A stretch of DNA of 14,532 nucleotides from Dehalococcoidales bacterium (lineage in GTDB: Bacteria > Chloroflexota > Dehalococcoidia > Dehalococcoidales > RBG-16-60-22): the NCBI GenBank assembly GCA_030606585.1, contig JAUWGD010000030.1, forward strand, positions 1 through 14,532, given 5' to 3'. The translations under genes and the position numbers were made by a program. The notes under the pieces are model-generated. The model did no database searches, was not told where the DNA came from, and worked only from the letters and a program-made list of their open reading frames with translations. The stretch's first letter is position 1. Every line of letters begins with the position of its first letter. Shown piece after piece: positions 1 through 6,712 of this stretch.

Positions 1-441
1 GGGCATGCGGCGGAAGGCCCAGGTCACGTAAAGGAGAATGCCGACAGCCGCGATAGCCACGGCGATGGCGGCGTTATTTACCGTTTCTGAAGCAACCTGC
101 GGAGAGACCGATGAAAACTGTGCCTCCGTTAGCTGCCCGAAACGCCCGGACAAAGAGTCTTCTAACTGCGCCTTTTCACTATCGCTCAGTTCATGCGTGC
201 GAATTAAGAACTGTCCTTCACCGGCGCTCTGTATAATGGCATCAGTATAACCCAGGCTGACCAGTTCTTCTTTAAACTGGTCGTATTCTACCGGCTCTTC
301 GAATTTCACCGTCAGCATGGAGCCGCTGCTGAATTCAATACCTGACGGCAGGCCGACGCTCAGCAGTGATATAATTCCGACGAGAATTACTATCCCGGAT
401 ATCAGGAAGAACCAGAATCTCTTGCCGATAATATCAAACAT
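1..441 (-). CDS. secF: Protein translocase subunit SecF, N-terminal 147 residues (cut by window edge)
   Basis: SecF pairs with SecD in the membrane complex that uses the proton gradient to help SecYEG complete protein export. Reading the reverse strand from the ATG at 439-441 gives an open frame to the window edge starting MFDIIGKRFWFF. A first membrane helix lies at about residues 9-28. It is followed by the early SecF motif region GIEFSSGSML and a roughly 85-residue periplasmic P1-type domain, and the frame reaches the second membrane helix (about 121-142) at the edge. The position usually written GxDFxGG in the family has Ser where the first Gly is expected. The start codon overlaps the secD stop by one base (TAATG), which implies translational coupling. 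The 3' part of the gene, with the remaining helices, lies outside the window. Identification is firm because of its position directly after secD and the matching topology. Confidence 0.93.
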   Translation of the reverse strand, partial: MFDIIGKRFWFFLISGIVILVGIISLLSVGLPSGIEFSSGSMLTVKFEEPVEYDQFKEELVSLGYTDAIIQSAGEGQFLIRTHELSDSEKAQLEDSLSGRFGQLTEAQFSSVSPQVASETVNNAAIAVAIAAVGILLYVTWAFRRMP

Positions 442-1994
442 TATTTCTTGCCCCTGTCGATACTGAACAGAGCTTTATTCTTGCCCAGAGGACTGTGAAT
501 AAACAGGCGTAGCAGCGTACGCGTAACCATAATGGCGGTAAACATGCTTATTATCACGCCGAGGCCCAATGTCAGGGCGAAGCCCATAACCGGCGCGCTG
601 GCAATAATACTGCTGCCCAGCCAGAAAAGAATAACGCACACGATTATCGTGGTTACGTTGCTGTCCCTGATGGCTGACCAGGCGCGGTTGAAGCCGGCTT
701 CTATCGCGGCACCCAGTGTCCGCCCCATTCTCAGCTCTTCCTTCATCCTCTCGAAGATGAGGACATTGGCGTCAACAGCCATGCCGATGGAAAGGATGAA
801 ACCGCCCAGCCCCGCCAGCGTGAGCGTAACCGGAATCAGCTTGAATAACGCCAGGACAAGCGTCCCATAGAATATCAGGGCCAGGCTGGCTAAAACTCCG
901 GGTACGCGGTAATAGGCAATCATAAAAATCATGACCAGTACTATGCCGATTAGTCCCGCCAGCCAGCTCATCTCTATGAAATCGGCTCCCAGCGTGGCCG
1001 AGACTTTCTCCTGGTAAAGCGGCGGCTGCTTTAAGGGCATGGGCAGAGCGCCCGATTTTAGCAGGTTAGCCAGCTCCTCCGCTTCATTAGGGGTGAAGTT
1101 ACCTTCAATCTGGCCGCTACCCTGGTAACTCTGTTGCCGAATTTGCGGGGCTGAGAGTAGCGAATTATCGAGGAAGATACCCAGGGCGCGCTGCGGTGTG
1201 CCGTATTCTCCCGCGTTAAACAGTTTACTGGCTATCTGGTCGAAGATGACACTACCCTCACTGTTCCATTGAATGCTGATCACATATTTAGGAACGACAT
1301 CTGATTGGTCGATTTGAGCAGCGGCATCTGATAACAGGTCGCCGGTGAGGTGTGTGCCGTCCGTACCTGTGGCGGGAATCCATGACAGGCTGCTGGAGTA
1401 TTCCTGTAAAGATGTACTATCGACTGGATTTCCGGACGCATCCGTGAGCATAATCTCGTCGTTATCTTTAACCAGGAAAGCGACGGTTCTGTCTTCTACC
1501 TGGCCTTCCTCGTTCTCCACACTCATGATAAATATCCGGTCGCTGGTTTCTCCCCGGTCGGCAAACTGTAGCTGGCTTTGTTCAAGGTAATAACCGAGGG
1601 TAACCAGCTGAAGCTCATCGGTTAATTCCACCTCTCTGAACTCGAGGAAGCCGGTCTGCTCGACCAGGCTCTTGGCGGCATCGATATCGGTGAATCCCGG
1701 TAGCTGTATCAGTACGCGGTCGTCTCCCAGCTGCTGAATTACCGGCTCGGCGACGCCGTATTTATCGATACGTTTTTGAATAGTCGTTATAACCCGCTTC
1801 ATATTCTTGTCCAGTTCGGTGGCATTCTCGGTAGCATCAGCCTCATAGACGAGGTGCACGCCCCCGACGAGGTCGAGACCGAGGTGCAGTCCCTTTCTGC
1901 CGAGTCTCTCGGAGTCAACGGGCAGTATAGCCCACAGGGCAAATCCGAAGATTGCCAGTATCACGAGTAATGTTATGGCATTCTTTCTGGTCAT
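441..1994 (-). CDS. secD: Protein translocase subunit SecD
   Basis: SecD is a membrane subunit of the SecDF complex, which drives late steps of Sec export with the proton motive force. The 517-residue protein has an N-terminal membrane helix (about 6-24), then the D1-type motif GLHLGLDLVGGVHL (35-48). A large extracytoplasmic P1 region follows up to about residue 335, and then five helices between about 342 and 495. The D4-type signature GMAVDANVLIFERMKEE is at 404-420, and its Asp is the proposed proton-relay residue in the family. Length and order fit a normal SecD. The start is supported by GGGAG at 1999-2003, four bases upstream. The ATG overlaps the TGA of the upstream CCA-adding enzyme gene (ATGA), and its own stop overlaps the secF start, so the three genes form one tightly coupled operon. 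I see nothing degenerate in it. Confidence 0.97.
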   Translation of the reverse strand: MTRKNAITLLVILAIFGFALWAILPVDSERLGRKGLHLGLDLVGGVHLVYEADATENATELDKNMKRVITTIQKRIDKYGVAEPVIQQLGDDRVLIQLPGFTDIDAAKSLVEQTGFLEFREVELTDELQLVTLGYYLEQSQLQFADRGETSDRIFIMSVENEEGQVEDRTVAFLVKDNDEIMLTDASGNPVDSTSLQEYSSSLSWIPATGTDGTHLTGDLLSDAAAQIDQSDVVPKYVISIQWNSEGSVIFDQIASKLFNAGEYGTPQRALGIFLDNSLLSAPQIRQQSYQGSGQIEGNFTPNEAEELANLLKSGALPMPLKQPPLYQEKVSATLGADFIEMSWLAGLIGIVLVMIFMIAYYRVPGVLASLALIFYGTLVLALFKLIPVTLTLAGLGGFILSIGMAVDANVLIFERMKEELRMGRTLGAAIEAGFNRAWSAIRDSNVTTIIVCVILFWLGSSIIASAPVMGFALTLGLGVIISMFTAIMVTRTLLRLFIHSPLGKNKALFSIDRGKK

Positions 1995-3535
1995 TTCTCT
2001 CCCTGAGAGTCTTCACGCCGGAGCGTTCGAGTACGATTATTCAATAAACTCTTGATGTAATCAAGTGCCTGTTTTCGGTTGGTCACTTCCCCGGCAGCCT
2101 GTGCTTCTCGCAGAGCTTCCAGCAGCTCGCCGACGCCGGGGCCGGGACTAAGCCCGAAAGCTTTCATCACGTCATGCCCGTCAATCAATCTTGGCGGTTT
2201 TGACAGGCTTTCTTCTTCAAAACGTCTGTCCAGCACGTACCCTGTCATCTGTGTATGCTCCTGCCACTGGCGCAGGTCAAGAGAAGGGCCTCTGGTAGCC
2301 AGGTGGTCGGCGAGGCACAGGAAAAGCAGGTCGATACCCGCCTCACCGGTATCGCGGAAGTAGCGGTAGATAGCCCGGCGGGTGGGGATACCTTCGTGGC
2401 TCATCTGGGTTGGCCTCATATGATATTTTACCAGGAGTTCTACCAGCTTGATTTCCCGGTTGCTGAATCTCAGCCTTTCCATGATAGCGGCGGCGGTAGC
2501 GGCCCCTTCCTGCTGGTGTCCCAGGAAGCGCGCCCGGCCGTCATCCATGGTTTTAGTCTGGGGCTTGGCGATATCATGGAGAAGCGCTGCCAGCTTGAGA
2601 AGCGACCTTCTCGTGCTGCCGCTGCTTACTGACTCATCGAAGTGCCGGCTCAAATCCGGCGACCATGGTACCGGGGTCAGGATTTCTTCGCCGGCGTATT
2701 CCAGGGTTCCTTCCCTGAGAACGAACTCAACGGTTGCCACGGACTGGATGGAGTGGTCGAAGACGTCCCAAACATGGACTTTGGGCTGGTCGACCCCCCT
2801 GGCGGGGTTCAACTCCGGTATCAGGGCGGTGAGCAGTCCCAGCTCGTCAAGGTAGGCCAGACGCTGTCCGGCGCCGGGCATTGCCAGCAACCGCAGCAAC
2901 TCCTCTCTGACTCGCTCCCCGGCGATATCGGTGATGAGTTGGCTGTTCCGGTGTATCAGCCGTTCGGTCTGGCTATCGATGCTGAAGCCGAGTTCCGCGG
3001 CGATGCGTACCGCCCGTAGCAATCGGGCGGCATCGGCCTCGAAGACCGTCTCGCTGACGACTCTCACCACGCCCCGGTTCAGGTCTTCCCGGCCGTTAAA
3101 GGGGTCTTTGAGCTTTTCGGGATTGAGAACGGCTTTGAAATCTTTATCAAGTTCGATAGCCATGGCATCTATGGTAAAGTCGCGATGCGCCAGGTCCTGC
3201 TCGATGTCGCCTTTAAGCGTGGTAAAATCAATCTGCCATCTGCTGTCGGGCAGTACTACCCTGGCCACGCCATTCTCTTCGTCAAGCGGTATATATTTAC
3301 CATTCAAAACAGCGGCAACTACAGGAGCTATTGACAGGGCGTCGGCAGCCACGGCGATATCGATATCAGCCGTATCGCGTTCCAGCAGCATATCACGCAC
3401 GAAACCACCGACGAGGTATGCAGGGATACCTTCTTCGGAAAGGATTCGGCTGATTTTTGTCAGTAGCCGGGAAGCCTCGGGCTTGACGACTAATCTCAAA
3501 TTTTCCATTGTTGTTAGAGGTGTTAGTGGAGGCAT
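1991..3535 (-). CDS. CCA tRNA nucleotidyltransferase / poly(A) polymerase family protein with HD domain
   Basis: Members of this class II nucleotidyltransferase family add or repair the 3' CCA end of tRNA, and some act as poly(A) polymerases. The 514-residue protein begins with the head domain: YLVGGFVRDMLL (40-51), the metal-binding DxD at D57/D59, and RDFTIDAMA (118-126) carrying the third acidic residue. Next come EADAARLLRAVRIAAELGF (166-184) and the neck motif GERVREELLRLL (206-217). A C-terminal HD phosphohydrolase domain has the pair H320/D321 in LLHDIAKP. HD-bearing members often also have phosphatase or phosphodiesterase activity on the tRNA end. The gene leads the pcn-secD-secF operon. 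No Shine-Dalgarno site precedes either the first ATG (3535) or the internal ATG at 3508 (MENLRLVV). A good promoter ends about eight bases before the first ATG, so the message may be leaderless. CCA-adding versus poly(A) activity cannot be decided from sequence alone. Confidence 0.93.
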   Translation of the reverse strand: MPPLTPLTTMENLRLVVKPEASRLLTKISRILSEEGIPAYLVGGFVRDMLLERDTADIDIAVAADALSIAPVVAAVLNGKYIPLDEENGVARVVLPDSRWQIDFTTLKGDIEQDLAHRDFTIDAMAIELDKDFKAVLNPEKLKDPFNGREDLNRGVVRVVSETVFEADAARLLRAVRIAAELGFSIDSQTERLIHRNSQLITDIAGERVREELLRLLAMPGAGQRLAYLDELGLLTALIPELNPARGVDQPKVHVWDVFDHSIQSVATVEFVLREGTLEYAGEEILTPVPWSPDLSRHFDESVSSGSTRRSLLKLAALLHDIAKPQTKTMDDGRARFLGHQQEGAATAAAIMERLRFSNREIKLVELLVKYHMRPTQMSHEGIPTRRAIYRYFRDTGEAGIDLLFLCLADHLATRGPSLDLRQWQEHTQMTGYVLDRRFEEESLSKPPRLIDGHDVMKAFGLSPGPGVGELLEALREAQAAGEVTNRKQALDYIKSLLNNRTRTLRREDSQGEK

Positions 3536-3542
3536 CTGTTAA

Positions 3543-3571
3543 ATGATACTATCAAGCGCTAAATTTATCAA
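3543..3571 (-). promoter_or_regulatory. Candidate sigma-70-type promoter for pcn-secD-secF
   Basis: On the minus strand, TTGATA (3566-3571) is followed by a 17-base spacer and TATCAT (3543-3548), each matching five of six consensus bases. The expected transcription start is about 3536-3537, one or two bases before the ATG at 3535, so translation would be leaderless or nearly so. CTTGATA occurs twice here, nine bases apart, and the upstream copy forms the -35 box. Confidence 0.6.
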
Positions 3572-3595
3572 GTAGCGGTTTTAATGATTTTAACC

Positions 3596-3625
3596 TTGAC
3601 GCTGCTATAAAAGTCGGTTTAAGAT
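3596..3625 (+). promoter_or_regulatory. Candidate promoter for the first crotonase gene
   Basis: TTGACG (3596-3601) and TAAGAT (3620-3625) are separated by 18 bases. They match the sigma-70 consensus at five and four of six positions. The predicted start is near 3632, which would leave a leader of about 30 bases containing the strong Shine-Dalgarno site at 3649-3654. The promoter is back-to-back with the pcn promoter. Confidence 0.5.
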
Positions 3626-3661
3626 TAGCCTGGACAGTGTGCCGGGCAGGAGGGAGAAAAA

Positions 3662-4405
3662 ATGCCGTATGACGCCGTTATTTACACAAAGAAACGCCAA
3701 GTAGCTAATGTTATCCTGAATCGACCGGATGCCGGTAATGCCGTAAATGGGCAGCTGGCACAGGAGCTGGAGGAGGTCTGCGACCGGATAAATCGGGACG
3801 ATGATGTTTACGTGGTGACGCTGACCGGGAGCGGGGAGACCTTCTGCAGCGGTGGTGAGGTAGAGCCGGGTAATATTACCTGTCGTCCCGCGGCTGCTAT
3901 CGCGGGTATCGACCGACCCGTTATCGCCGCCATTAACGGCGATGCCCTTGGAGAGGGCCTGGAAATAGCCCTCAGTTGCGATATCCGGCTTGCCTCCAGT
4001 AAGGCGCGACTGTGCCTGCCGCAAGTGGCCCAGGGGCGTATCCCGGTGGACGGCGGCACGCAGCGCCTGCCCCGCATAGTTGGGAGGGGGAAAGCCTTGG
4101 AACTGCTCCTGACCGGTGACATGATAACCGCCGGAGAAGCCCTGGAAATAGGACTGGTGAGCAAAGTAGTGCCGCCGGCGGCGCTGACGGAAGAGACCGT
4201 AAAGCTGGCGGAGACCGTCGCCGCCAAGGGACCCATCGCCTTGAGGTATCTCAAGGAAGCAATCAATAAAGGAATGGACATGACGCTGGAGCAGGGGCTG
4301 AGACTTGAGGCAGACCTCTATTTCCTGCTGCATACCACCGCCGACCGTACCGAGGGTATTAAAGCCTTCCAGGAGAAGAGACCCCCAAAGTTCAAGGGAC
4401 GATAG
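3662..4405 (+). CDS. Enoyl-CoA hydratase/isomerase (crotonase) family protein lacking one catalytic Glu
   Basis: The crotonase fold acts on acyl-CoA thioesters, typically hydrating or isomerising enoyl-CoA in beta-oxidation. The 247-residue protein has the family landmarks: ILNRPDAGNAV (18-28), the oxyanion-hole strand GETFCSGGEV (58-67), a second oxyanion segment AINGDALGEGLEIALSCDIR (90-109), IPVDGGTQRLPRIVG (127-141) and the C-terminal EGIKAFQEKRPPKF tail. E101 corresponds to Glu144 of rat mitochondrial hydratase, but the position of its Glu164 is Gln (Q121, in LPQVAQG). The segment between the first oxyanion motif and the KPVIAA-like strand is clearly shorter than in its neighbour. Thus the fold is secure but ordinary hydratase activity is doubtful; isomerase, hydrolase or partner-dependent function is possible. 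GGAGGG at 3649-3654, seven bases upstream, supports the start. The next gene is a paralogue 142 bp downstream on the same strand. Confidence 0.88.
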   Translation: MPYDAVIYTKKRQVANVILNRPDAGNAVNGQLAQELEEVCDRINRDDDVYVVTLTGSGETFCSGGEVEPGNITCRPAAAIAGIDRPVIAAINGDALGEGLEIALSCDIRLASSKARLCLPQVAQGRIPVDGGTQRLPRIVGRGKALELLLTGDMITAGEALEIGLVSKVVPPAALTEETVKLAETVAAKGPIALRYLKEAINKGMDMTLEQGLRLEADLYFLLHTTADRTEGIKAFQEKRPPKFKGR

Positions 4406-4451
4406 CAGGGGAGTCCAGGAGGGGAGAAGCCCCCAAACATACTAGGGAGGC

Positions 4452-4474
4452 TTGGAGGGACGCAGTCCCTCCAA
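4452..4474. repeat. Perfect 10-bp hairpin in the crotonase intergenic region
   Basis: TTGGAGGGAC (4452-4461) and GTCCCTCCAA (4465-4474) are perfect inverted repeats around a 3-base loop. No T-run follows, so it is not a classical intrinsic terminator. The core GAGGGACGCAGTCCCTC resembles the hairpin at 8451-8472, which suggests a recurring small palindromic element. Confidence 0.7.
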
Positions 4475-4483
4475 ATAAATTCC

Positions 4484-4520
4484 TCCCCCTCTCCTGTGAA
4501 ACCTCGTCAGGAGAGGGGGA
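4484..4520. repeat. Perfect 13-bp hairpin in the crotonase intergenic region
   Basis: TCCCCCTCTCCTG (4484-4496) pairs perfectly with CAGGAGAGGGGGA (4508-4520) across an 11-base loop. It sits 27 bases before the start of the second crotonase gene. A folded transcript could attenuate or protect the downstream message. It could equally be a dispersed palindromic repeat, which the C/G-run composition favours. No U-tract follows the right arm. Confidence 0.75.
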
Positions 4521-4547
4521 TACAGGGGGTGAGGTAGATAACATAAC

Positions 4548-5282
4548 ATGAGCGGTTTTGAAGTTATTATCTACGAAAAGCAGGACGGCATTGGCTGTAT
4601 AACCCTTAACCGTCCTCAAGCACTTAACGCCTATAATATCAGAATGCGGGACGAGTTATACGAGGTGCTGGGCGCTATTAAAGCCGACCCCGAAGTTGAG
4701 GTGGTTATCCTGAAGGGGGCGGGAGAGAAGGCTTTCTGCGCCGGCGCAGACCTCACCGAATTTCTCACCGCGCCGTCGCCGGTAATAGCGCGGCGGGCGC
4801 GCTTTGAAAGAGATGTCTGGGGGCTTTTCCTGAGCATCGATAAACCATTTATCGCCGCGATGCACGGCTATGTGCTCGGTTCCGGGATAGAGATGGCGCT
4901 CTGCTGCGATATCCGGCTGGCCTCGGAGGACGCCCGCTTTGGCCTGCCGGAGCCGGGACTGGGGATTATACCGGCCGCCGGCGGCAGCCAGACCCTGCCC
5001 CGGACAATCGGCCGGGCGGCGGCGCTGGAAATGCTTCTCAGTGGCCGGTGGCTCACGGCGGAGGAGGCGTATCGACTCAAGCTGGTCAACCGCGTGATTC
5101 CCCGCGGCGACTTACTGCCGGAAGCCGAAAGGCTCGCCGTAAAAATTAAATCGCATAATGGTCTGGCGGTAAGCCATGCCAAGCAGGCGGTGGTGAGGGG
5201 ACTTGACCTCAACTTGGCCGAAGGACTGGAGCTCGAGGCTCGACTGGGGCATTATTTATTAACCAAGAAGGACACGGATTGA
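4548..5282 (+). CDS. Enoyl-CoA hydratase/isomerase (crotonase) family protein, C-terminally short
   Basis: This second crotonase-fold protein (244 residues) probably hydrates an enoyl-CoA. Landmarks are CITLNRPQALNAY (17-29), the oxyanion motif KAFCAGADLTEF (61-72), the second oxyanion segment MHGYVLGSGIEMALCCDIRL (105-124) and FGLPEPGLGIIPAAGGSQTL (131-150). Both catalytic acids are present: E115 (GIE, equivalent to rat Glu144) and E135 (LPE, equivalent to Glu164). The chain ends at LLTKKDTD, just where the family normally continues with an EGxxAFxEKRxPxF tail. I found no continuation of that tail in the other downstream frames, so this is a natural or old truncation and not an obvious frameshift. 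The tail contributes to oligomer contacts in many members. The nearest Shine-Dalgarno candidate, GAGGT about 12 bases upstream, is distant and weak. It may be co-transcribed with the first crotonase unless the intervening hairpins block this. Confidence 0.9.
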   Translation: MSGFEVIIYEKQDGIGCITLNRPQALNAYNIRMRDELYEVLGAIKADPEVEVVILKGAGEKAFCAGADLTEFLTAPSPVIARRARFERDVWGLFLSIDKPFIAAMHGYVLGSGIEMALCCDIRLASEDARFGLPEPGLGIIPAAGGSQTLPRTIGRAAALEMLLSGRWLTAEEAYRLKLVNRVIPRGDLLPEAERLAVKIKSHNGLAVSHAKQAVVRGLDLNLAEGLELEARLGHYLLTKKDTD

Positions 5283-5328
5283 AATAGGAGATAAGTGAAA
5301 TAGACTCACTTTCTTGAGCCTTGTTAAA

Positions 5329-5342
5329 CAATGAGTTCATTG
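5329..5342. promoter_or_regulatory. Short palindrome, possible operator
   Basis: CAATGA (5329-5334) and TCATTG (5337-5342) are perfect inverted repeats two bases apart, 23 bases before the ATG of the small unknown gene. Such a 14-bp dyad could bind a regulator, but I found no convincing promoter here, so this is tentative. Confidence 0.25.
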
Positions 5343-5353
5343 CAAATAGGCGT

Positions 5354-5360
5354 AGGAGGT
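5354..5360 (+). promoter_or_regulatory. Strong Shine-Dalgarno site that sets the start at 5366
   Basis: AGGAGGT lies five bases before ATG 5366. The frame is open upstream to a TTG at 5321, but that codon has no ribosome-binding site, so the internal ATG is the better start. Confidence 0.8.
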
Positions 5361-5365
5361 TTACC

Positions 5366-5725
5366 ATGGCAGAAGTTACGGTGGGACACCACCCAGAGTT
5401 AATAGCAGAGGAGGCAATGAAGGTATTTCAAAGACATTTTAGCGAATATGAAGTGTATAAATCGCCATTATTGAGCGGGGTTGTAGTAAAAAGAGACTTT
5501 GCTATTAAGAAGAGTGCCTGGATAGGAGTCTCCGTCGCATTGAAGCAAGAACCAGGTAAGACCAGTTTCGTTATCACTTACTTCATACCTTCACTGATAA
5601 GAAACGCCTTTGGTGGATTGTTTGCAATGCTGTTTCGTCGTTCAAGGTATAAGGCGATGGAAAACGAGGTGAAATCATTTATTGAAAAGGCAGAAGAGTT
5701 CGCCCCCTTAAGCAGAGGAGGATAA
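5366..5725 (+). CDS. Conserved-looking small protein of unknown function
   Basis: I do not recognise this 119-residue protein (MAEVTVGHHPELIAEEAM...). It has an N-terminal helical stretch and alternating beta-like segments around residues 28-62. A hydrophobic stretch at about 63-85 (VITYFIPSLI...AMLF) could be a membrane-associating or buried helix. Next comes a basic FRRSRY motif and a charged C-terminal helix ending SRGG. I see no Cys cluster, nucleotide-binding loop or known catalytic signature. Its DNA is visibly richer in A+T than the flanking genes, with more AAA, ATA and TTA codons, which is compatible with a different origin or low expression. The start is chosen from the AGGAGGT site. 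Only 19 bases separate it from the sirtuin gene, so the two are probably co-transcribed, but this does not define a function. Confidence 0.75.
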   Translation: MAEVTVGHHPELIAEEAMKVFQRHFSEYEVYKSPLLSGVVVKRDFAIKKSAWIGVSVALKQEPGKTSFVITYFIPSLIRNAFGGLFAMLFRRSRYKAMENEVKSFIEKAEEFAPLSRGG

Positions 5726-5744
5726 TTTCTTTAGAGAGGCTAAG

Positions 5745-6530
5745 ATGGACGACCAAGAGTTAGATATCCTTGCAGATAGAGTAGCCGACCTTATTCTGGA
5801 GAGTCGGAAACTGGTCGTCTTTACCGGCGCCGGCATCAGCACGGAGTCGGGCATTCCCGATTTTCGCAGTCCAGGCGGTATCTGGGACAGGTTCGACCCG
5901 GATGACTTTACCATAGATAAGTTCCTCAGCAATCCAGAATCGAGGCGCAAGCAGTGGCATATGTTAAAGGAGGGACTGCTGACCGACAAGGCGCTGCCGA
6001 ATCCGGCCCACGATGCCATCGCCGAGCTGTACCAACTGGATAAGCTGGATTGCGTTATTACTCAGAATATCGATAACCTGCACGAGAAGGCGGGTGTCCC
6101 CGCCGACAGGGTATTCGAGCTTCACGGTAATATGCAGTGGGCGATATGCCTGGAATGCGGTCGGCGTTATCCCCTTGACGAGATAAAGCCCAGGCTGGAC
6201 AAAGGCGAAGAAATCCCCGACTGTGAGGAATGCGGCGGTATGCTCAAGCCGGATATCGTCATGTTCGGGGAGCAGCTGCCGGTTAAAGTGCTGGAAGAGG
6301 CCAGCCGCCGCGCCATGGCCTCCGACCTGTGTGTTGTCATCGGCTCGACGCTGGTAGTCTACCCTGCGGCCTTAATGCCCATATATGCGGTCGAGTCCGG
6401 GGCTGAACTCGTTATCGTTAACCTCAGTTCCACCCCTATGGATCACCAGGCGGCCGTCCTCATCAGGGCGAAAGCCGGCGAAGCGATGTCGAAAATAGCG
6501 CAAAGTGTCAGGGAAAAAGTCGGCCGCTAA
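5745..6530 (+). CDS. NAD-dependent protein deacylase, sirtuin (Sir2/CobB) family
   Basis: Sirtuins remove acyl groups from protein lysines using NAD+, yielding nicotinamide and O-acyl-ADP-ribose. The 261-residue protein has all core elements: the NAD-binding GAGISTESGIPDFRS (28-42), TQNIDNLH (106-113) and the catalytic His H127 in FELHGN. A Zn-binding set CLEC (135-138) and CEEC (160-163) follows, with a GSTLVVYPAA segment (200-209). The loop where Sirt5/CobB-like desuccinylases carry Tyr and Arg instead reads near NPESRRKQWHMLK, without that pair, so simple deacetylase or propionyl/butyryl-deacylase activity is the better guess. AGAGG at 5735-5739 supports the start. The next gene downstream encodes an AMP-forming acyl-CoA synthetase, a known substrate class for bacterial sirtuins. 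The small unknown gene 19 bases upstream probably shares its message. Confidence 0.95.
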   Translation: MDDQELDILADRVADLILESRKLVVFTGAGISTESGIPDFRSPGGIWDRFDPDDFTIDKFLSNPESRRKQWHMLKEGLLTDKALPNPAHDAIAELYQLDKLDCVITQNIDNLHEKAGVPADRVFELHGNMQWAICLECGRRYPLDEIKPRLDKGEEIPDCEECGGMLKPDIVMFGEQLPVKVLEEASRRAMASDLCVVIGSTLVVYPAALMPIYAVESGAELVIVNLSSTPMDHQAAVLIRAKAGEAMSKIAQSVREKVGR

Positions 6531-6538
6531 TCCTTCCA

Positions 6539-6612
6539 GTCATTCCAGCGGAGGCTGGAATCCAGTCGGGGGGATAGGGGGTCTGGATTCTCGGGTCAAG
6601 CCCGAGAATGAC
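6539..6612. repeat. Cloverleaf-type palindromic repeat, 74 bp, copy A
   Basis: The element is bounded by the perfect terminal inverted repeats GTCATTC (6539-6545) and GAATGAC (6606-6612). Inside are three perfect stems: ATTCCAGC/GCTGGAAT (6542-6549 with 6554-6561), GAATCCAG/CTGGATTC (6558-6565 with 6583-6590) and ATTCTCGGG/CCCGAGAAT (6587-6595 with 6601-6609). It begins nine bases after the sirtuin stop. It has no T-run on the plus strand, so it looks like a dispersed REP/MITE-like element and not a simple terminator. It shares its layout with the element at 8491-8578. Confidence 0.8.
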
Positions 6613-6643
6613 ATTATTAAATGATTTCACATCGCGTTCTGGT

Positions 6644-6673
6644 TTGATTTTTCCCTCTTAGAAGGGTTAGAAT
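6644..6673 (+). promoter_or_regulatory. Candidate promoter for the acyl-CoA synthetase gene
   Basis: TTGATT (6644-6649) and TAGAAT (6668-6673) are 18 bases apart, matching four and five of six consensus positions. The predicted start is near 6680, giving a leader of about 33 bases that includes the Shine-Dalgarno GGAGG at 6702-6706. The spacer contains a small dyad (CCCT...AGGG, 6653-6666). Confidence 0.5.
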
Positions 6674-6712
6674 TAAACGTCAGTTAAAAATTTTCAGCTT
6701 TGGAGGTACGGA

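Noticed and set aside
38..250. Plus-strand 70-residue frame at the left edge
   Set aside because: It is antisense to secF, whose minus-strand reading gives a clear SecF N-terminus in correct register with secD.
3605..4333. Long minus-strand open frame (242 residues) opposite the first crotonase gene
   Set aside because: It mirrors the coding region of a clear crotonase gene, is Arg/Gln/Gly-rich with no family features and lacks a good ribosome site. It is an antisense shadow.
5321..5365. N-terminal extension of the small unknown protein from a TTG at 5321
   Set aside because: ATG 5366 lies five bases after AGGAGGT, whereas the upstream codon has no ribosome site and the extension is Arg/Asn-rich.
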